A DNA stretch of 64,000 bases from Bryobacterales bacterium (GCA_022826925.1 JAJDTX010000070.1:43786-107785); one strand, 5' to 3'. Positions 53,177-63,230 are shown, counted from the stretch's first letter. The notes: generated by a model from the letters alone, not told the origin. Numbers and translations: made by a program.

Positions 53177-55030
53177 CTACAAGTAGTCCCGCTCTTTGCT
53201 GCGGCCGGCCAGCCATTGCTCGCGGGCCTCGTCCACGGCGGGCACCTCGGAGACCTCGGCGATGGGCACGTCCCACCACGACTCATAGGCGGGCACGCGC
53301 ACGTTGCGGTCCGTGTGGACCACCACCACGCTGGTGCGGTCGTGGCCTTCCATGGCCGCCAGCGCGTCCATGAGCTCCGCCCTGGTGTTGGCGCGACAGG
53401 CGACCGCGCCCAGGCTGCGCGCGTTCTCGACGAAGTCGACGCCTACGAGCTGGCCGCTGAGATCGCCGTTGTTGCGCACGCGGTAATGCGTGCCGAACCC
53501 CTCGTTGCCACAGGCCTCGCTCAAGCTGCCGATGCTGGCGAACCCGTGGTTGTCGACGACCACGATCCGCAGCTGCGCGCCTTCTTGGATCGAAGTGGCG
53601 ATCTCCTGGGCCATCATCAGATAGGAGCCATCGCCGACCAGCACGTATACCTGCCGCTCGGGCTCAGCCATCTTGATTCCCAAGCCGGCGGCGACCTCGT
53701 AGCCCATCGTCGAATAGCCGTACTCCATGTGATAGGTGTTAGGGCTCTTGGTCCGCCACAACTTGTGCATGTCGCCCGGCATGCTGCCCGCTGCGCAGAC
53801 CACTACGTCGCGCTCGCCGGCAACCTCGTTGACCGCCCCGATCACCTCGCCCTGGCTGGGGGACGAGCCGTCGCCCAGCCCGTAGATGCGATCCACTTCC
53901 CGCTCCCATATTTCGCGGTACTCGCGAATCCGGGCAGCGTGCTCGGCCGGCACCCTGTAGTCGGAAACCAGAATGGCCAGTTCCTCGAGGGCGGACTTGG
54001 CGTCGGCCACCAGCGGGAGGGCAGCGTGCTTGAAAGCGTCGAATTCGGCCGCGTTGATATTTAGAAAGCGCACCTCGGGATTCTGGAAGGCCGTCTTGGA
54101 CGCGCTTGTGAAATCGGTGTAGCGGGTTCCGACGCCGATGACCAAGTCGGCTTCACGGGCCAGGACGTTCGCGCCGGGCGTCCCGCTCACGCCCATCGCG
54201 CCAAGTGCCTGCCCGTGGTCGAAGCGCAGCGCTCCCTTGCCCGCCTGGGTCTCGGCTACGGGTATCCCGGTGGCCGCCGCGAAGTCGGCCAGTGTCGCGC
54301 AGGCTTCGCTATACAGCACCCCGCCGCCGGCGATGATCAGCGGTGCCTTCGCAGCGCAGATCCAGCGCGCGGCCTCGTCCATCAGCTTGGCGTCGCCGCG
54401 CTGCCTGGAGATCTGCCAGACCCGCTCGCGAAACAGCGCTTCGGGGTAATCAAAGGCCTCGGCTTGCACATCCTGGGGCATGCCGAGAGTCACCGCGCCG
54501 GTCTCCGCGGGGGAGGTCAGCACGCGCATCGCCTCCGGCAGCGCCGTCACGATCTGCTCGGGCCGCTGGATGCGATCCCAATAGCGCGACACGGGGCGGA
54601 AACAGTCGTTCACCGACACATCCTGGGTCTGCGACGACTCGACCTGCTGGAGGACCGGGGCGACGTTGCGCCGCGCGAAGATGTCACCCGGCAAGAGCAG
54701 CACTGGCAGCCGGTTGACCGTGGCGGCGGCAGCGCCGGTGACCATATTGGTGGCGCCCGGCCCGATCGAGGTGGTGCAAGCCAGAGCGCGCAGGCGGTTG
54801 GAGACCTTGGCATAGCCCGCAGCCGTGTGCACCATCGCCTGTTCGTTGCGGCACAGGAAATACGGGAACGACTTGTCTTGGTGCAGGGCTTGCCCCAGTC
54901 CGGCCACGTTGCCATGGCCGAAGATGCCGAAGCAGCCCCCGAAAAACCGGTGGCGCCGGCCATCGCGCTCCACGTACTGCTGCTTTAGAAACTCGATCGT
55001 GGCCTGTGCCATCGTCAAGCGTCGCGTCAT
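53177..55030 (-). CDS. iolD: 3D-(3,5/4)-trihydroxycyclohexane-1,2-dione hydrolase
   Basis: 617 residues, ThDP-dependent. It opens the ring of the dione formed from inosose in inositol breakdown. The start MTRRLTMAQATIEFLKQQY is preceded by GAGGAGAGG. ThDP-binding GDGSYLMMAQEIATSIQEGA lies near residues 470-490, and FGGCFGIFGHGNVAGLGQAL with the CRNEQAMVHTAAGYAK glutamate is in the N-terminal domain. SWWDVPIAEVSEVPAV near the end is typical of IolD. It is the middle gene of glycosidase-iolD-symporter, with 79-nt and 54-nt gaps. Confidence 0.93.
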   Translation of the reverse strand: MTRRLTMAQATIEFLKQQYVERDGRRHRFFGGCFGIFGHGNVAGLGQALHQDKSFPYFLCRNEQAMVHTAAGYAKVSNRLRALACTTSIGPGATNMVTGAAAATVNRLPVLLLPGDIFARRNVAPVLQQVESSQTQDVSVNDCFRPVSRYWDRIQRPEQIVTALPEAMRVLTSPAETGAVTLGMPQDVQAEAFDYPEALFRERVWQISRQRGDAKLMDEAARWICAAKAPLIIAGGGVLYSEACATLADFAAATGIPVAETQAGKGALRFDHGQALGAMGVSGTPGANVLAREADLVIGVGTRYTDFTSASKTAFQNPEVRFLNINAAEFDAFKHAALPLVADAKSALEELAILVSDYRVPAEHAARIREYREIWEREVDRIYGLGDGSSPSQGEVIGAVNEVAGERDVVVCAAGSMPGDMHKLWRTKSPNTYHMEYGYSTMGYEVAAGLGIKMAEPERQVYVLVGDGSYLMMAQEIATSIQEGAQLRIVVVDNHGFASIGSLSEACGNEGFGTHYRVRNNGDLSGQLVGVDFVENARSLGAVACRANTRAELMDALAAMEGHDRTSVVVVHTDRNVRVPAYESWWDVPIAEVSEVPAVDEAREQWLAGRSKERDYL

Positions 55031-55109
55031 TGATCCTCTCCTCGGCCGCGACCGGCTGGCCATTCGCTCGCGACGGTCGCCTGCATCATCGTACAGCCTC
55101 GCCGCGGCG

Positions 55110-56954
55110 CTACTGGTCCGCCAGCTTCTCCAGCAACGCCACCCAGTCCTGGCCGGGATGGCTGGGCGGCGACAGCTGGACCCGGCCGTCGTCTCGCATC
55201 AGCATCTCGCCCACCTCGACCGTGGGGCTATCGCCGGCCTGCAGGTCGCCGCCGTTGCGCGGGTCGTACCACCGCAGGCGGTACTTGCCCGGGGCGACGT
55301 TGATCTGGGTGCGGCCCGAAGCCTCGGGGAGATAGGCGGCGTAGATCTGGCCTTCCTTGGCGAACACGAAGGCCTTCTCGCCGACCACTAGGTCATTCGC
55401 CGGCCACATCTCCCAAAACGGCAGGTGCTCTTGGAAGAACTCCAGGGCGTAGCGGGTCTGGTCCCACATCGTGTCCCGGGAGCGCCAATCCTCGCAGTTG
55501 AGATCCATGTGCGCGTACTGATAGCCGAAATACCATTCCACGCCCGAGCCGCCCCCCATCAAGTTGCCCCACAAGGCGTGCTTGCGCGGCTTGTCGTGCC
55601 GGGGGTCGTCGGCGTCCGGAACCACTCCCACCGAGGCCGGGGTCTGCTCGTCGTGAAAGATCGCCCAGGGAGCGCCGGACGCCGCCGAGCGCATGCGCAG
55701 CATGACCGTCTCGTGGTTCGAGTCCTCCATGCGGCCCTGGATCGAGGTCGCGGAGAACAGGCTCGAGCCGATCAGGCTCGTGTAGGTGCGCAGGCTGCGC
55801 GTGTTGTGCGTGTGGACCGTGATGGCGTGGTTGTTGGGGTCGACGCTGCGGATGTAGCCCGCGATCGCCAGCCGGTCGCGGTGGGGCGTGTCGTTCTCCT
55901 CGCCAAGGTTCCAGACGATGGCGAGATGGTGGCCGAAACGCGCCGCCAGCTCCCTCAAGTAAAGCTTGCGAATGTCGTGCAAGGCAGGGCTGCCGCCCAG
56001 TTCCTCGTCATTCTCGGTCTCTTGGATGACCAGGTGCATGGCAATCCCCAGCCGCTCCATGTGGGAAAACACGATGTCCCACTGAGCCAGCTTGGAAACA
56101 TCAATGCGATCCCGGACATCCGGAGCCGTCCAGATCCATGTGTCCTTGCCATCGCCGCCGTCGAGGTTGTAGGTCATGAAGTAGACGCTGTTCATGCCCT
56201 TGGAGGCGAGATAGTTCAACGCTCCGATGATGTTCTTGCCCTTGCCCCCCTGCCAGGTGGGGTCGCCTTGCTTCCAGTCCCGGGCGTGAGGCTCGTAGCG
56301 GTGCAAGAAGGAGCCGGTGTCGGTAGAGACGCCGCCGTGGGCCGCCGTGTCGGCGGTGCCGTCGAATTCGAAATAGCCGAGAAAGTTCTCGGGCGAGTCT
56401 GCCCCGCCCTTGAGGAAGCGGTCTCCGTTGCCGAACCTGAGATAGTGCCCGTCCGAGGGCGTCAGGAATCCCTTGGCGGCAAAGCCCGGAGCGTCCGCTG
56501 GCGCGGCACCGACGGCAATCGCGCCGGAATCTCCGTCGAAGGAGGCCGACTCCCCGGTAGCGTCACTGATCGCCACGCCCGGTCCGGATCGAAACTCCGC
56601 CCGCCAGACCCACTCGCCGGCCAGCGGAGGCGTGAAGCGGACCCGCCACTTGTTGCCGGCGGTGGCCGAAGACTCCGCGGCATCACCGTCCGCAGCGAAG
56701 AAGCCCGACACAACGCGGCCCTCGCCGGACGCTTGGTGCGCGAAGGAGACAGTCAGGCGGTAGTCGAGAAATGGGTTCGGGGTGGCGTCTTCCGAAGAAT
56801 CCGGGCCATCGAACGTCAGCGTCACGGGCTGCCAGCGCACCGGGTTCTCGGGGGCGATCTCCACGGCCGCGGCAAGTGTCACGGCACACAGCGGCACCAC
56901 AGTGATGTAGGGAATGCACCGGACAGCGATGGTTCTGACGCAGTGGTTGCGCAT
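55110..56954 (-). CDS. Exported DUF5060-domain glycoside hydrolase
   Basis: 614 residues. A signal peptide (CIPYITVVPLCAVTLAAAVE) is followed by a DUF5060 immunoglobulin-like domain (RWQPVTLTFDGPDSSEDATPNPF...EWVWRAEFRSG). A TIM-barrel then has YFMTYNLDGGDGKDTW, a probable acid/base Glu in IVWNLGEENDTPH and a possible nucleophile in FHDEQTPASVG. A C-terminal small beta-domain (YAAYLPEASGRTQINVAPGKYRLRWYDPRNGG) completes it. Family members cleave plant or microbial glycans. Being first in an operon with iolD and a symporter suggests a cyclitol-containing or linked glycan (inference). Confidence 0.85.
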   Translation of the reverse strand: MRNHCVRTIAVRCIPYITVVPLCAVTLAAAVEIAPENPVRWQPVTLTFDGPDSSEDATPNPFLDYRLTVSFAHQASGEGRVVSGFFAADGDAAESSATAGNKWRVRFTPPLAGEWVWRAEFRSGPGVAISDATGESASFDGDSGAIAVGAAPADAPGFAAKGFLTPSDGHYLRFGNGDRFLKGGADSPENFLGYFEFDGTADTAAHGGVSTDTGSFLHRYEPHARDWKQGDPTWQGGKGKNIIGALNYLASKGMNSVYFMTYNLDGGDGKDTWIWTAPDVRDRIDVSKLAQWDIVFSHMERLGIAMHLVIQETENDEELGGSPALHDIRKLYLRELAARFGHHLAIVWNLGEENDTPHRDRLAIAGYIRSVDPNNHAITVHTHNTRSLRTYTSLIGSSLFSATSIQGRMEDSNHETVMLRMRSAASGAPWAIFHDEQTPASVGVVPDADDPRHDKPRKHALWGNLMGGGSGVEWYFGYQYAHMDLNCEDWRSRDTMWDQTRYALEFFQEHLPFWEMWPANDLVVGEKAFVFAKEGQIYAAYLPEASGRTQINVAPGKYRLRWYDPRNGGDLQAGDSPTVEVGEMLMRDDGRVQLSPPSHPGQDWVALLEKLADQ

Positions 56955-57387
56955 GGTTTCCTCCGAACTGGCCCACCGGCGGCCGCGCTTGACAGGTGGC
57001 GGGCACTCAAGTCCGTATTCAACGGTAGCAATAGTCTACCGGCGCGCAGGGTCCGACCCGCAACGACCAGACACCGTCCCGGCGCACACCGCGGTCTCTT
57101 CGTCCGCCAGCTCGCCATGTGCCGCTTCTGTTCGCGTTATTTCCCCCGGCATCCAACCGCGCATATCCAGCAACACGCACCGCGATGCCTGTTCTCGCCG
57201 CTCTTGTCCGACAGCGCAACGGGTAGCGGCCCGATGGTCTGTGGGGACTCCTTGAATTCACTGGACGGTGTTGAAGGATAGGCGGCTGCTTGCTGTGAAT
57301 CAAGAGCAGCCAAGAGAACGCATGCGGCTCATTTTGCTGATACGTTAGTGCCATCTAATGACTTTCGCAAGAGCGATGGGAGGCAAA
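56955..57387. other. Intergenic region between the divergent glycosidase operon and Gfo/Idh operon
   Basis: About 430 bases, should hold both promoters. No gene, RNA or repeat that I can support. Confidence 0.4.
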
Positions 57388-58599
57388 ATGAGACCCAACG
57401 AATCTCGAAGAACGTTTCTGAGAGCCATTGCGGCGTCCACCTGCGCGGCGGGCGCGAGCGGCCTGAGCCCGCAGGCCAGCGCGGCACAGGAAAACACGAT
57501 TCAAGGGTTCGACGATACGGAAACCACGCTCCAGAGTGACTCGGTGTGGCAGCCCGTGTCCGAACGGAAGATCCGCGTCGGCATCGCTGGCTACGGGGTC
57601 TCCAAGTTCGGGGCGCATTTCGGTTTCCAAGACCATCCCAACGTAGAGGTGGCAGCGGTCACCGACCTGATCCCCGAACGATGCCAGCGCTTGGCGCAGG
57701 TGTGCGGCTGCGACAAGACCTACCCGAGTCTTGAAGAGATGGTGCAAGACGATTCGCTGGAAGCGATCTTTGTCGCCACTGACGCGCCCAGCCATGCACA
57801 ACACTGCATCGACGTTCTCGAGCATGGGAAACATGTCTGCACAGCGGTACCCGCCGTGTTTGGGTCGCTCGAAGACGCCGACCGTGTCCTCGAGGCGGTG
57901 AAGAGAACCGGACTCAAGTACATGATGTTTGAGACTTCGGCGTATCACAGCGAATGCTATGCCATGCGTGTCCTCTACAACGCGGGCGAATTTGGAAGGA
58001 TGATCTATTCGGAGGGTGAGTACTACCACCATATGGCCACGCCCATCGACTCCTTCAAGGGATGGCGTGTCGGCCTGCCGCCTCAGTGGTATCCGACTCA
58101 CTCCAACGCCTACTACACGTGCGTGACTGGTGGAGGCTTTACGGAAGTGTCGTGCATGGGCATTCCCAGTACCATCCCGCACCTCCAGAAAGAGAACAAT
58201 GCATTCGCGAACCCCTTCGGCACTGAAATCGCCCTGATGCGCACCAGCGAAGGGGGCATGGCCCGGATGGCCGTGAGTTGGGACACCCCCGGCAACGGGG
58301 GCGAAATGGGCCGCGTCCGCGGAGAACGAGGCTCGATGGATGGCTTAGCCATCGCCCCCGAGCGGAAAGTGGCCGGCCTGAGGCTGGCGAAACCGCCGCT
58401 GCCGCCGTCCGTCGACCCCGGCGGCCACGGTGGTTCCCATGGCTATCTTATGGATGAGTTCGTCACAGCTATCCTCCAAGACCGCACCCCGCTGGTGAAC
58501 GTCGCTTGGGCGCTCAACATGTCGGTGGCGGGGGTGGTCTCCCACCAGTCCGCGCTCAAGGATGGTGAATTGCTCAAGATCCCCCAATACACAATCTGA
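57388..58599 (+). CDS. Gfo/Idh/MocA-family oxidoreductase, Tat-exported
   Basis: 403 residues. Start chosen at MRPNESRRTFLRAIAAS, preceded by GGGAGG; the RR plus hydrophobic stretch is a Tat signal, usual for periplasmic members that carry their cofactor with them. The Rossmann part RVGIAGYGVSKFGAHFGFQD is followed by VATDAPSHAQHCIDVLEHGKHVCTAVPAV. In that place most relatives have EKP; here it is AVP, a variant seen in some exported subgroups. The C-terminal GGFTEVSCMGIP and VNVAWALNMS are as expected. It precedes three sulfatases, the first only 9 nt on. Confidence 0.88.
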   Translation: MRPNESRRTFLRAIAASTCAAGASGLSPQASAAQENTIQGFDDTETTLQSDSVWQPVSERKIRVGIAGYGVSKFGAHFGFQDHPNVEVAAVTDLIPERCQRLAQVCGCDKTYPSLEEMVQDDSLEAIFVATDAPSHAQHCIDVLEHGKHVCTAVPAVFGSLEDADRVLEAVKRTGLKYMMFETSAYHSECYAMRVLYNAGEFGRMIYSEGEYYHHMATPIDSFKGWRVGLPPQWYPTHSNAYYTCVTGGGFTEVSCMGIPSTIPHLQKENNAFANPFGTEIALMRTSEGGMARMAVSWDTPGNGGEMGRVRGERGSMDGLAIAPERKVAGLRLAKPPLPPSVDPGGHGGSHGYLMDEFVTAILQDRTPLVNVAWALNMSVAGVVSHQSALKDGELLKIPQYTI

Positions 58600-58608
58600 G
58601 AAGGGAAG

Positions 58609-60147
58609 ATGTTGGCCATGCACAGACGGAGGAAATGGTTGGTTCTTTGGGGACTCGGGTGTTTCGTTGCCTGGGCGTTTCCGTCCGCCGCGCTTGCGGC
58701 GGATGCGGTGGACGGCGGGCCTCCGAACGAACGACCGAATATCCTTCTCATGATCGCGGATGACATGTCCTGGAAGGACTGGGGTATCTACGGCAACACG
58801 TTTGCGAAGACACCTCACATCGACAGGGCGGCGGCGGAAGGTGTCCGGTTCACCAACGCATACATCAACTCTCCGGTGTGCCATCCCTCCCGGTCGGCTC
58901 TATTGACGGGTCAGGACATCTGGCGGCTGCGCGACGCGGCCGTGTTCGGCGGGACCCTGCACAACACGTTCGATACCTATCCGGCGATGCTGGGGGATGG
59001 CGGTTACGAGGTTGCGCACAGCGGCAAGGGCTGGGGGCCAGGCTTCATGGAGCCGGGTGGCTGGACGGTTCCTCCGGCGGGAAGGGTTGCCCGTCTCCCG
59101 CAGATTCTCGCCAATGCGGAAGGTGGCGACAGACCATTCTGCTTCTGGTGGGGAACGACCCTGGGTCATCGCGAGTTCGACTACAAGCCGGATGGCCGTG
59201 CCTTGGACACGATTGAGGTGCCTCCCTACCTGCCGGACACGCGAGCCGTGCGCGAAGACTTCGGGGGTTATTACCAAGAGGTCGAGGCTTTCGATGCGGA
59301 GGTTGGCAAGGTGGTGGCGGCGCTTGAGCGGGCCGGCCTGGCCAAAGACACGATCCTGATCATCACGTCCGATCACGGGCAGCCCTGGCCGCGGGGCAAG
59401 GGTAGCCTTTACGACATGGGGACACGTGTCCCGTTGATCGTCCGATGGCCTGGAAAGATCAAGCCGAGCCGGGTGGTGGACGACTTCGTCAACTTTATCG
59501 ACCTCGCCCCCACCATCCTTGAAGCAGCCGGTCTCGCTGCGGGCGCGCAGATGACCGGAAAGAGCCTCATGAAGACTCTCCTTTCCGACCGAAGCGGGGT
59601 CATCGAGAAGGTGCGCGATCGGACCCACTTCGCACTCGAAGCCCATCACACGGTCGGGCCTTATCAGGCTTGGCTTGGTTACATGTCCGGCCGGGCGATT
59701 CGAACGGACAAGCACCTCTACATCCGCAACTATCCGCGCCAAGGACATCCCGGCTGGAAACCAGTTCAGGCCGGTCCGACCGTCGGAATCATGCAGAAGG
59801 AAATGGCAGCGAACGAAACCGTGCGGCGTAACTATGAATTGTGCTTCGGACTCCGGCCCGAGGAAGAGCTCTACGACGTCAAGGCCGACCCGTATCAGAT
59901 GCATGACCTAGCTGACGACCCCCGGTATGCGGAGATCAAGAAGACACTGGAAAAGGCCCTAGCGGATTACATGCGAGCGACGGCTGACCCTCGTGCGGCA
60001 GGCCGCGGGGAAGTTTTTGCACGCTACCCCATTTGGGCGGGCGGTTCGACCAGCCAAATGGGCGGTTACAACTTCGCCGGGCAGTTGGAGTTGTTTCATC
60101 ACTCTCGATACGCCCAGTGGATGAAGGAAAACCATCCTGGTCAATAG
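58609..60147 (+). CDS. Exported type I sulfatase (heparan-sulfatase-like)
   Basis: 512 residues. Signal peptide (WLVLWGLGCFVAWAFPSAALA). Motifs: PNILLMIADDMSWKDWGIYG, C91-H-P-S-R with formylglycine cysteine, FWWGTTLGHREFDY, ITSDHGQPWPRGKGSLYDMG. The layout with a DMSWKDWG start and YPRQGHPGWKP region resembles heparan N-sulfatase-like (S1_8) enzymes, so a glycosaminoglycan-like or algal sulfate is plausible. GAAGGGAAG precedes the ATG, 9 nt after the Gfo/Idh stop, so the two are co-transcribed. Confidence 0.93.
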   Translation: MLAMHRRRKWLVLWGLGCFVAWAFPSAALAADAVDGGPPNERPNILLMIADDMSWKDWGIYGNTFAKTPHIDRAAAEGVRFTNAYINSPVCHPSRSALLTGQDIWRLRDAAVFGGTLHNTFDTYPAMLGDGGYEVAHSGKGWGPGFMEPGGWTVPPAGRVARLPQILANAEGGDRPFCFWWGTTLGHREFDYKPDGRALDTIEVPPYLPDTRAVREDFGGYYQEVEAFDAEVGKVVAALERAGLAKDTILIITSDHGQPWPRGKGSLYDMGTRVPLIVRWPGKIKPSRVVDDFVNFIDLAPTILEAAGLAAGAQMTGKSLMKTLLSDRSGVIEKVRDRTHFALEAHHTVGPYQAWLGYMSGRAIRTDKHLYIRNYPRQGHPGWKPVQAGPTVGIMQKEMAANETVRRNYELCFGLRPEEELYDVKADPYQMHDLADDPRYAEIKKTLEKALADYMRATADPRAAGRGEVFARYPIWAGGSTSQMGGYNFAGQLELFHHSRYAQWMKENHPGQ

Positions 60148-60359
60148 TGCAATGACATGTCACGAACGGTCAACGGCCGGGCTACCGTTTGCCCACAACG
60201 TCCTTATCCCTTGCGTACCGCAAGCGCCATCCGCCATCCAAGGACCACGTCGTTTCCAATGCACGTCCCGAAAAGTTCTTGGGGCTCCGCGTGTCACGGC
60301 GGCACGCTCCGTCTCGATCTTCAGCCGTAAAGAAGTGACTGATCCGACGGTCATGACGG

Positions 60360-60365
60360 TAGGCT
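60360..60365 (+). promoter_or_regulatory. Candidate -10 box (TAGGCT) of the third downstream sulfatase
   Basis: TAGGCT with 7 nt to the ATG at 60373 and no Shine-Dalgarno. It would start a separate transcript for the two last sulfatases. Confidence 0.35.
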
Positions 60366-60372
60366 ACTTGTC

Positions 60373-61812
60373 ATGAGTGAGAATCGTCACGGCTTGGCGA
60401 TGACCGGAGTCGTCCTAACGCTCGCGGCTGTCACCCCAGCGTGCTCGATAGAGCCTGCCTCCGTGGAAGTCGAGCGACCAAACATCGTCTTCATCATGGC
60501 CGACGACATGGGCTGGGCCGATCTAGGCTCGTATGGCTCCAAGGCGATCCATACCCCCAATCTGGATCGGCTGGCAAGCCAAGGCATGCGCTTCACCGAT
60601 GCATACGCCGGGCACACTGTCTGCGCGCCGTCGCGCTGTGCTCTGATGACCGGAAAGCACACCGGCCACACGACCGTGCGCGCCAACGCGGGAACCGCCC
60701 CGATCCGCGACTCGGATGTCACCATTGCCGAGGTGCTCAAACAAGCAGGGTACGCGACCGGCGGTTTCGGGAAGTGGGGCCTCGGCGTGATGGGCTCAGA
60801 GGGGGCGGCCGAAAAGCAAGGATTCGACGCGTTCTTCGGCTACTACCACCAAGTCCATGCCCACACCTACTACCCTCCGTTCCTCGTGGAGAACGGGAAA
60901 CCATTCCCATTGCTTGCCAACGCAAGAATGTACGGACTGGAGCCCGCAGAATTTTCGTCGGACCTCGCCGCCTACCAAGCCTACAAGGCGATGAGTCCGA
61001 AGGGGCCGCTCGTTCCGCGCCAGACACCGCAAGGCGCCTACCAGTTCTCGCAGGACCTCGTGTTCGAGAGAACGCTGGACTTCATCCGCGAGAATCGGGA
61101 CCGGCCGTTCTTCTGCTACGCGCCATGGACCCCGCCGCATGCCGCCTATCACCTCCCGCAGGACGAGCCGGCAGCGCAGCTCTACCAGGACAAGCCCTGG
61201 TCTGACCGTGCGAAGATTCACGCGGCCTTCGTGAGCATGGTGGACCGGCAGGTCGGCGAGCTCATGGAACTACTTCAAGAACTCGGGATCGGCGAAAGGA
61301 CGGCGGTCTTCTTCATGTCTGACAACGGCGCTTCCCACCGCTTCGAGGGAGAGCTCGATTCTTCCGGCCCCCTGCGCGGGGCCAAGCGGTCCATGCACGA
61401 TGGCGGGATTCGCTCGCCGCTGATCGCACGTTGGCCGGGAAAGATCGCCGCCGGAGCGGTGAGCGGCCATGTCACCTACACTCCGGACATCATGCCGACG
61501 CTCGCCGAGTTGGCTAATGCCGAGGAGTTCGTCCCGGGCGATGTGGACGGCTTGTCGATCGCACCAACGCTGCTCGGCAACTCTGACACGCAAGGGCTCC
61601 ACGAGTTCCTGTACTGGGAGTGGGATCAACAGGGCTATCACCGCGCGCTTCGCCACAGGCGTTGGAAGCTGGTGTCCGGAGAACCCGGGGCCTGGCAGGT
61701 GTTCGACCTAGAGACAGACATCTCCGAGTCGAATGACATCGCCTCGGAACATCCAGGCCTGGTCGCGAGCGCCGAAGAATGGATCCAGGCCAACCGCACC
61801 GCCCCCAACTAG
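60373..61812 (+). CDS. Exported type I sulfatase (arylsulfatase-like)
   Basis: 479 residues. The N-terminal hydrophobic segment GVVLTLAAVTPACS may be a lipoprotein signal. Motifs: PNIVFIMADDMGWADLGSYG, C84-A-P-S-R, GFGKWGLGVMGS, FFMSDNGASHRFEGELDSSG and AKRSMHDGGIRSPLIARWPG. The full domain is present. It is followed by the next sulfatase 2-26 nt on, depending on its start, and so is co-transcribed with it. Substrate unknown. Confidence 0.93.
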   Translation: MSENRHGLAMTGVVLTLAAVTPACSIEPASVEVERPNIVFIMADDMGWADLGSYGSKAIHTPNLDRLASQGMRFTDAYAGHTVCAPSRCALMTGKHTGHTTVRANAGTAPIRDSDVTIAEVLKQAGYATGGFGKWGLGVMGSEGAAEKQGFDAFFGYYHQVHAHTYYPPFLVENGKPFPLLANARMYGLEPAEFSSDLAAYQAYKAMSPKGPLVPRQTPQGAYQFSQDLVFERTLDFIRENRDRPFFCYAPWTPPHAAYHLPQDEPAAQLYQDKPWSDRAKIHAAFVSMVDRQVGELMELLQELGIGERTAVFFMSDNGASHRFEGELDSSGPLRGAKRSMHDGGIRSPLIARWPGKIAAGAVSGHVTYTPDIMPTLAELANAEEFVPGDVDGLSIAPTLLGNSDTQGLHEFLYWEWDQQGYHRALRHRRWKLVSGEPGAWQVFDLETDISESNDIASEHPGLVASAEEWIQANRTAPN

Positions 61813-61838
61813 CCATGGCCAAACGACTCAGGAACTGC

Positions 61839-63230
61839 ATGAAGCACACAATCTCACGAGGAATCGTCCTAGCGCTTGCCTTGAGCATGGCCGCGAGCGG
61901 CGAGCCGCCGAACATTGTCCTGATCCTTGCGGACGACCTTGGCTGGAACGACGTCGGCTTCAACGGCGACGAGTTCTATGAGACGCCCCATCTAGACCGC
62001 ATGGCGCAAGAGGGGATGATCTTCGCCAACGCCTATACCAGCGGGCCGAATTGCGCCCCGACCCGGGCTAGCTTGATCTCCGGCATGTACCCGCCGCGCC
62101 ACATGGTCTACACGCCGGGCGGCAGGTCCAAGATCGACCCCCGGCAAATGAAGCTCCAGGTCCCGCTGCAGCAGCGCTTCTGGGAGCGGGCCGGCATCAC
62201 CGATTCGATACCCGATGCCTTCGAGATCCGGCAGGCTCTGGACCCGAGCGTGGTCAGCATCGCCGAGGTGCTCAAACAGGGCGGCTACGCGACCGCGCGA
62301 TTCGGGAAGTGGCATGCAGGGCCCGACACCCAGGGATTCGACGTGAGTAGCAGCGACGGCAAGCCCGGCACCGAGCAGAACCACTACGACGATCCCAACG
62401 TGACGTTTGACCTGACCGACGTAGGCGTTGATTTCATCAAGGAAAACCGCCACGGGCCGTTCTTCTTGTACCTCTCGCATTGGGATGTCCACGGTCCGCT
62501 GGTTGCCCGCCGCCATCTGGTCGCCAAGTACGAAGAGAAGCTCGCAGCGTGGACAAGAAACGAGAATCCGTACAATCCGACCTACGCGGCCATGGTCGAG
62601 GCGGTTGACACCAGCGTTGGCCGCATCCTCGAGACCCTGGACGAATTCGACCTGGCTGAAAAGACCCTGGTCATCTTCTCGTCAGACAATGGCGGCACAA
62701 GGGTTTCGATCAACCAGCCCCTGCGCGGGGTCAAGGGTTCGCTCTACGAAGGAGGGGTCCGCGTGCCGACCTGCATGCGATGGCCTGACGTGATCGCAGC
62801 AGGGACCAAGTCGCGAACTCCAATCACCAGCGTCGACTTCCTGCCAACGTTTGCCGAGCTGGCGGGCGTTTCTTTGCCTGCCGGCCAGCCGGTCGATGGC
62901 GAGAGCTTCGCGCCGCTGCTCAAGGGACGGCCCGCGCTGGAAAATCGTGCGATTTTCTGGCACTATCCGTTGTATTTGACGGGTCGCGCGACGCCCGCGA
63001 GCGCCATTCGCAGAGGTGACTGGAAGCTGATTGAGTACTTCGAGGACGGGCGCCTGGAGTTGTACAACACTGCGACCGACATCAGCGAAGCCAGAAACCT
63101 GGCGGATGCGATGCCCGCAAAGGCCAGCGAACTGCACCGGGAGCTCGTCGCTTGGCGCGATGCTACGGATGCAGTGGAACCGCGCGAGCCGAATCCCTAC
63201 TACAGCGAGACCAAAGAACTCGTGCCCTGA
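61839..63230 (+). CDS. Exported type I sulfatase (choline-/arylsulfatase-like)
   Basis: 463 residues from MKHTISRGIVLALALSMAASG, a clean signal peptide with GGA upstream; ATG 61815 would add eight residues. Motifs: PNIVLILADDLGWNDVGFNG, C72-A-P-T-R, RFGKWHAGPD, FSSDNGGTRVSINQPLRG and KGSLYEGGVRVPTCMRWP. It closes the Gfo/Idh-sulfatase group. Together the three sulfatases could remove sulfates in different positions of one glycan (inference). Confidence 0.93.
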   Translation: MKHTISRGIVLALALSMAASGEPPNIVLILADDLGWNDVGFNGDEFYETPHLDRMAQEGMIFANAYTSGPNCAPTRASLISGMYPPRHMVYTPGGRSKIDPRQMKLQVPLQQRFWERAGITDSIPDAFEIRQALDPSVVSIAEVLKQGGYATARFGKWHAGPDTQGFDVSSSDGKPGTEQNHYDDPNVTFDLTDVGVDFIKENRHGPFFLYLSHWDVHGPLVARRHLVAKYEEKLAAWTRNENPYNPTYAAMVEAVDTSVGRILETLDEFDLAEKTLVIFSSDNGGTRVSINQPLRGVKGSLYEGGVRVPTCMRWPDVIAAGTKSRTPITSVDFLPTFAELAGVSLPAGQPVDGESFAPLLKGRPALENRAIFWHYPLYLTGRATPASAIRRGDWKLIEYFEDGRLELYNTATDISEARNLADAMPAKASELHRELVAWRDATDAVEPREPNPYYSETKELVP

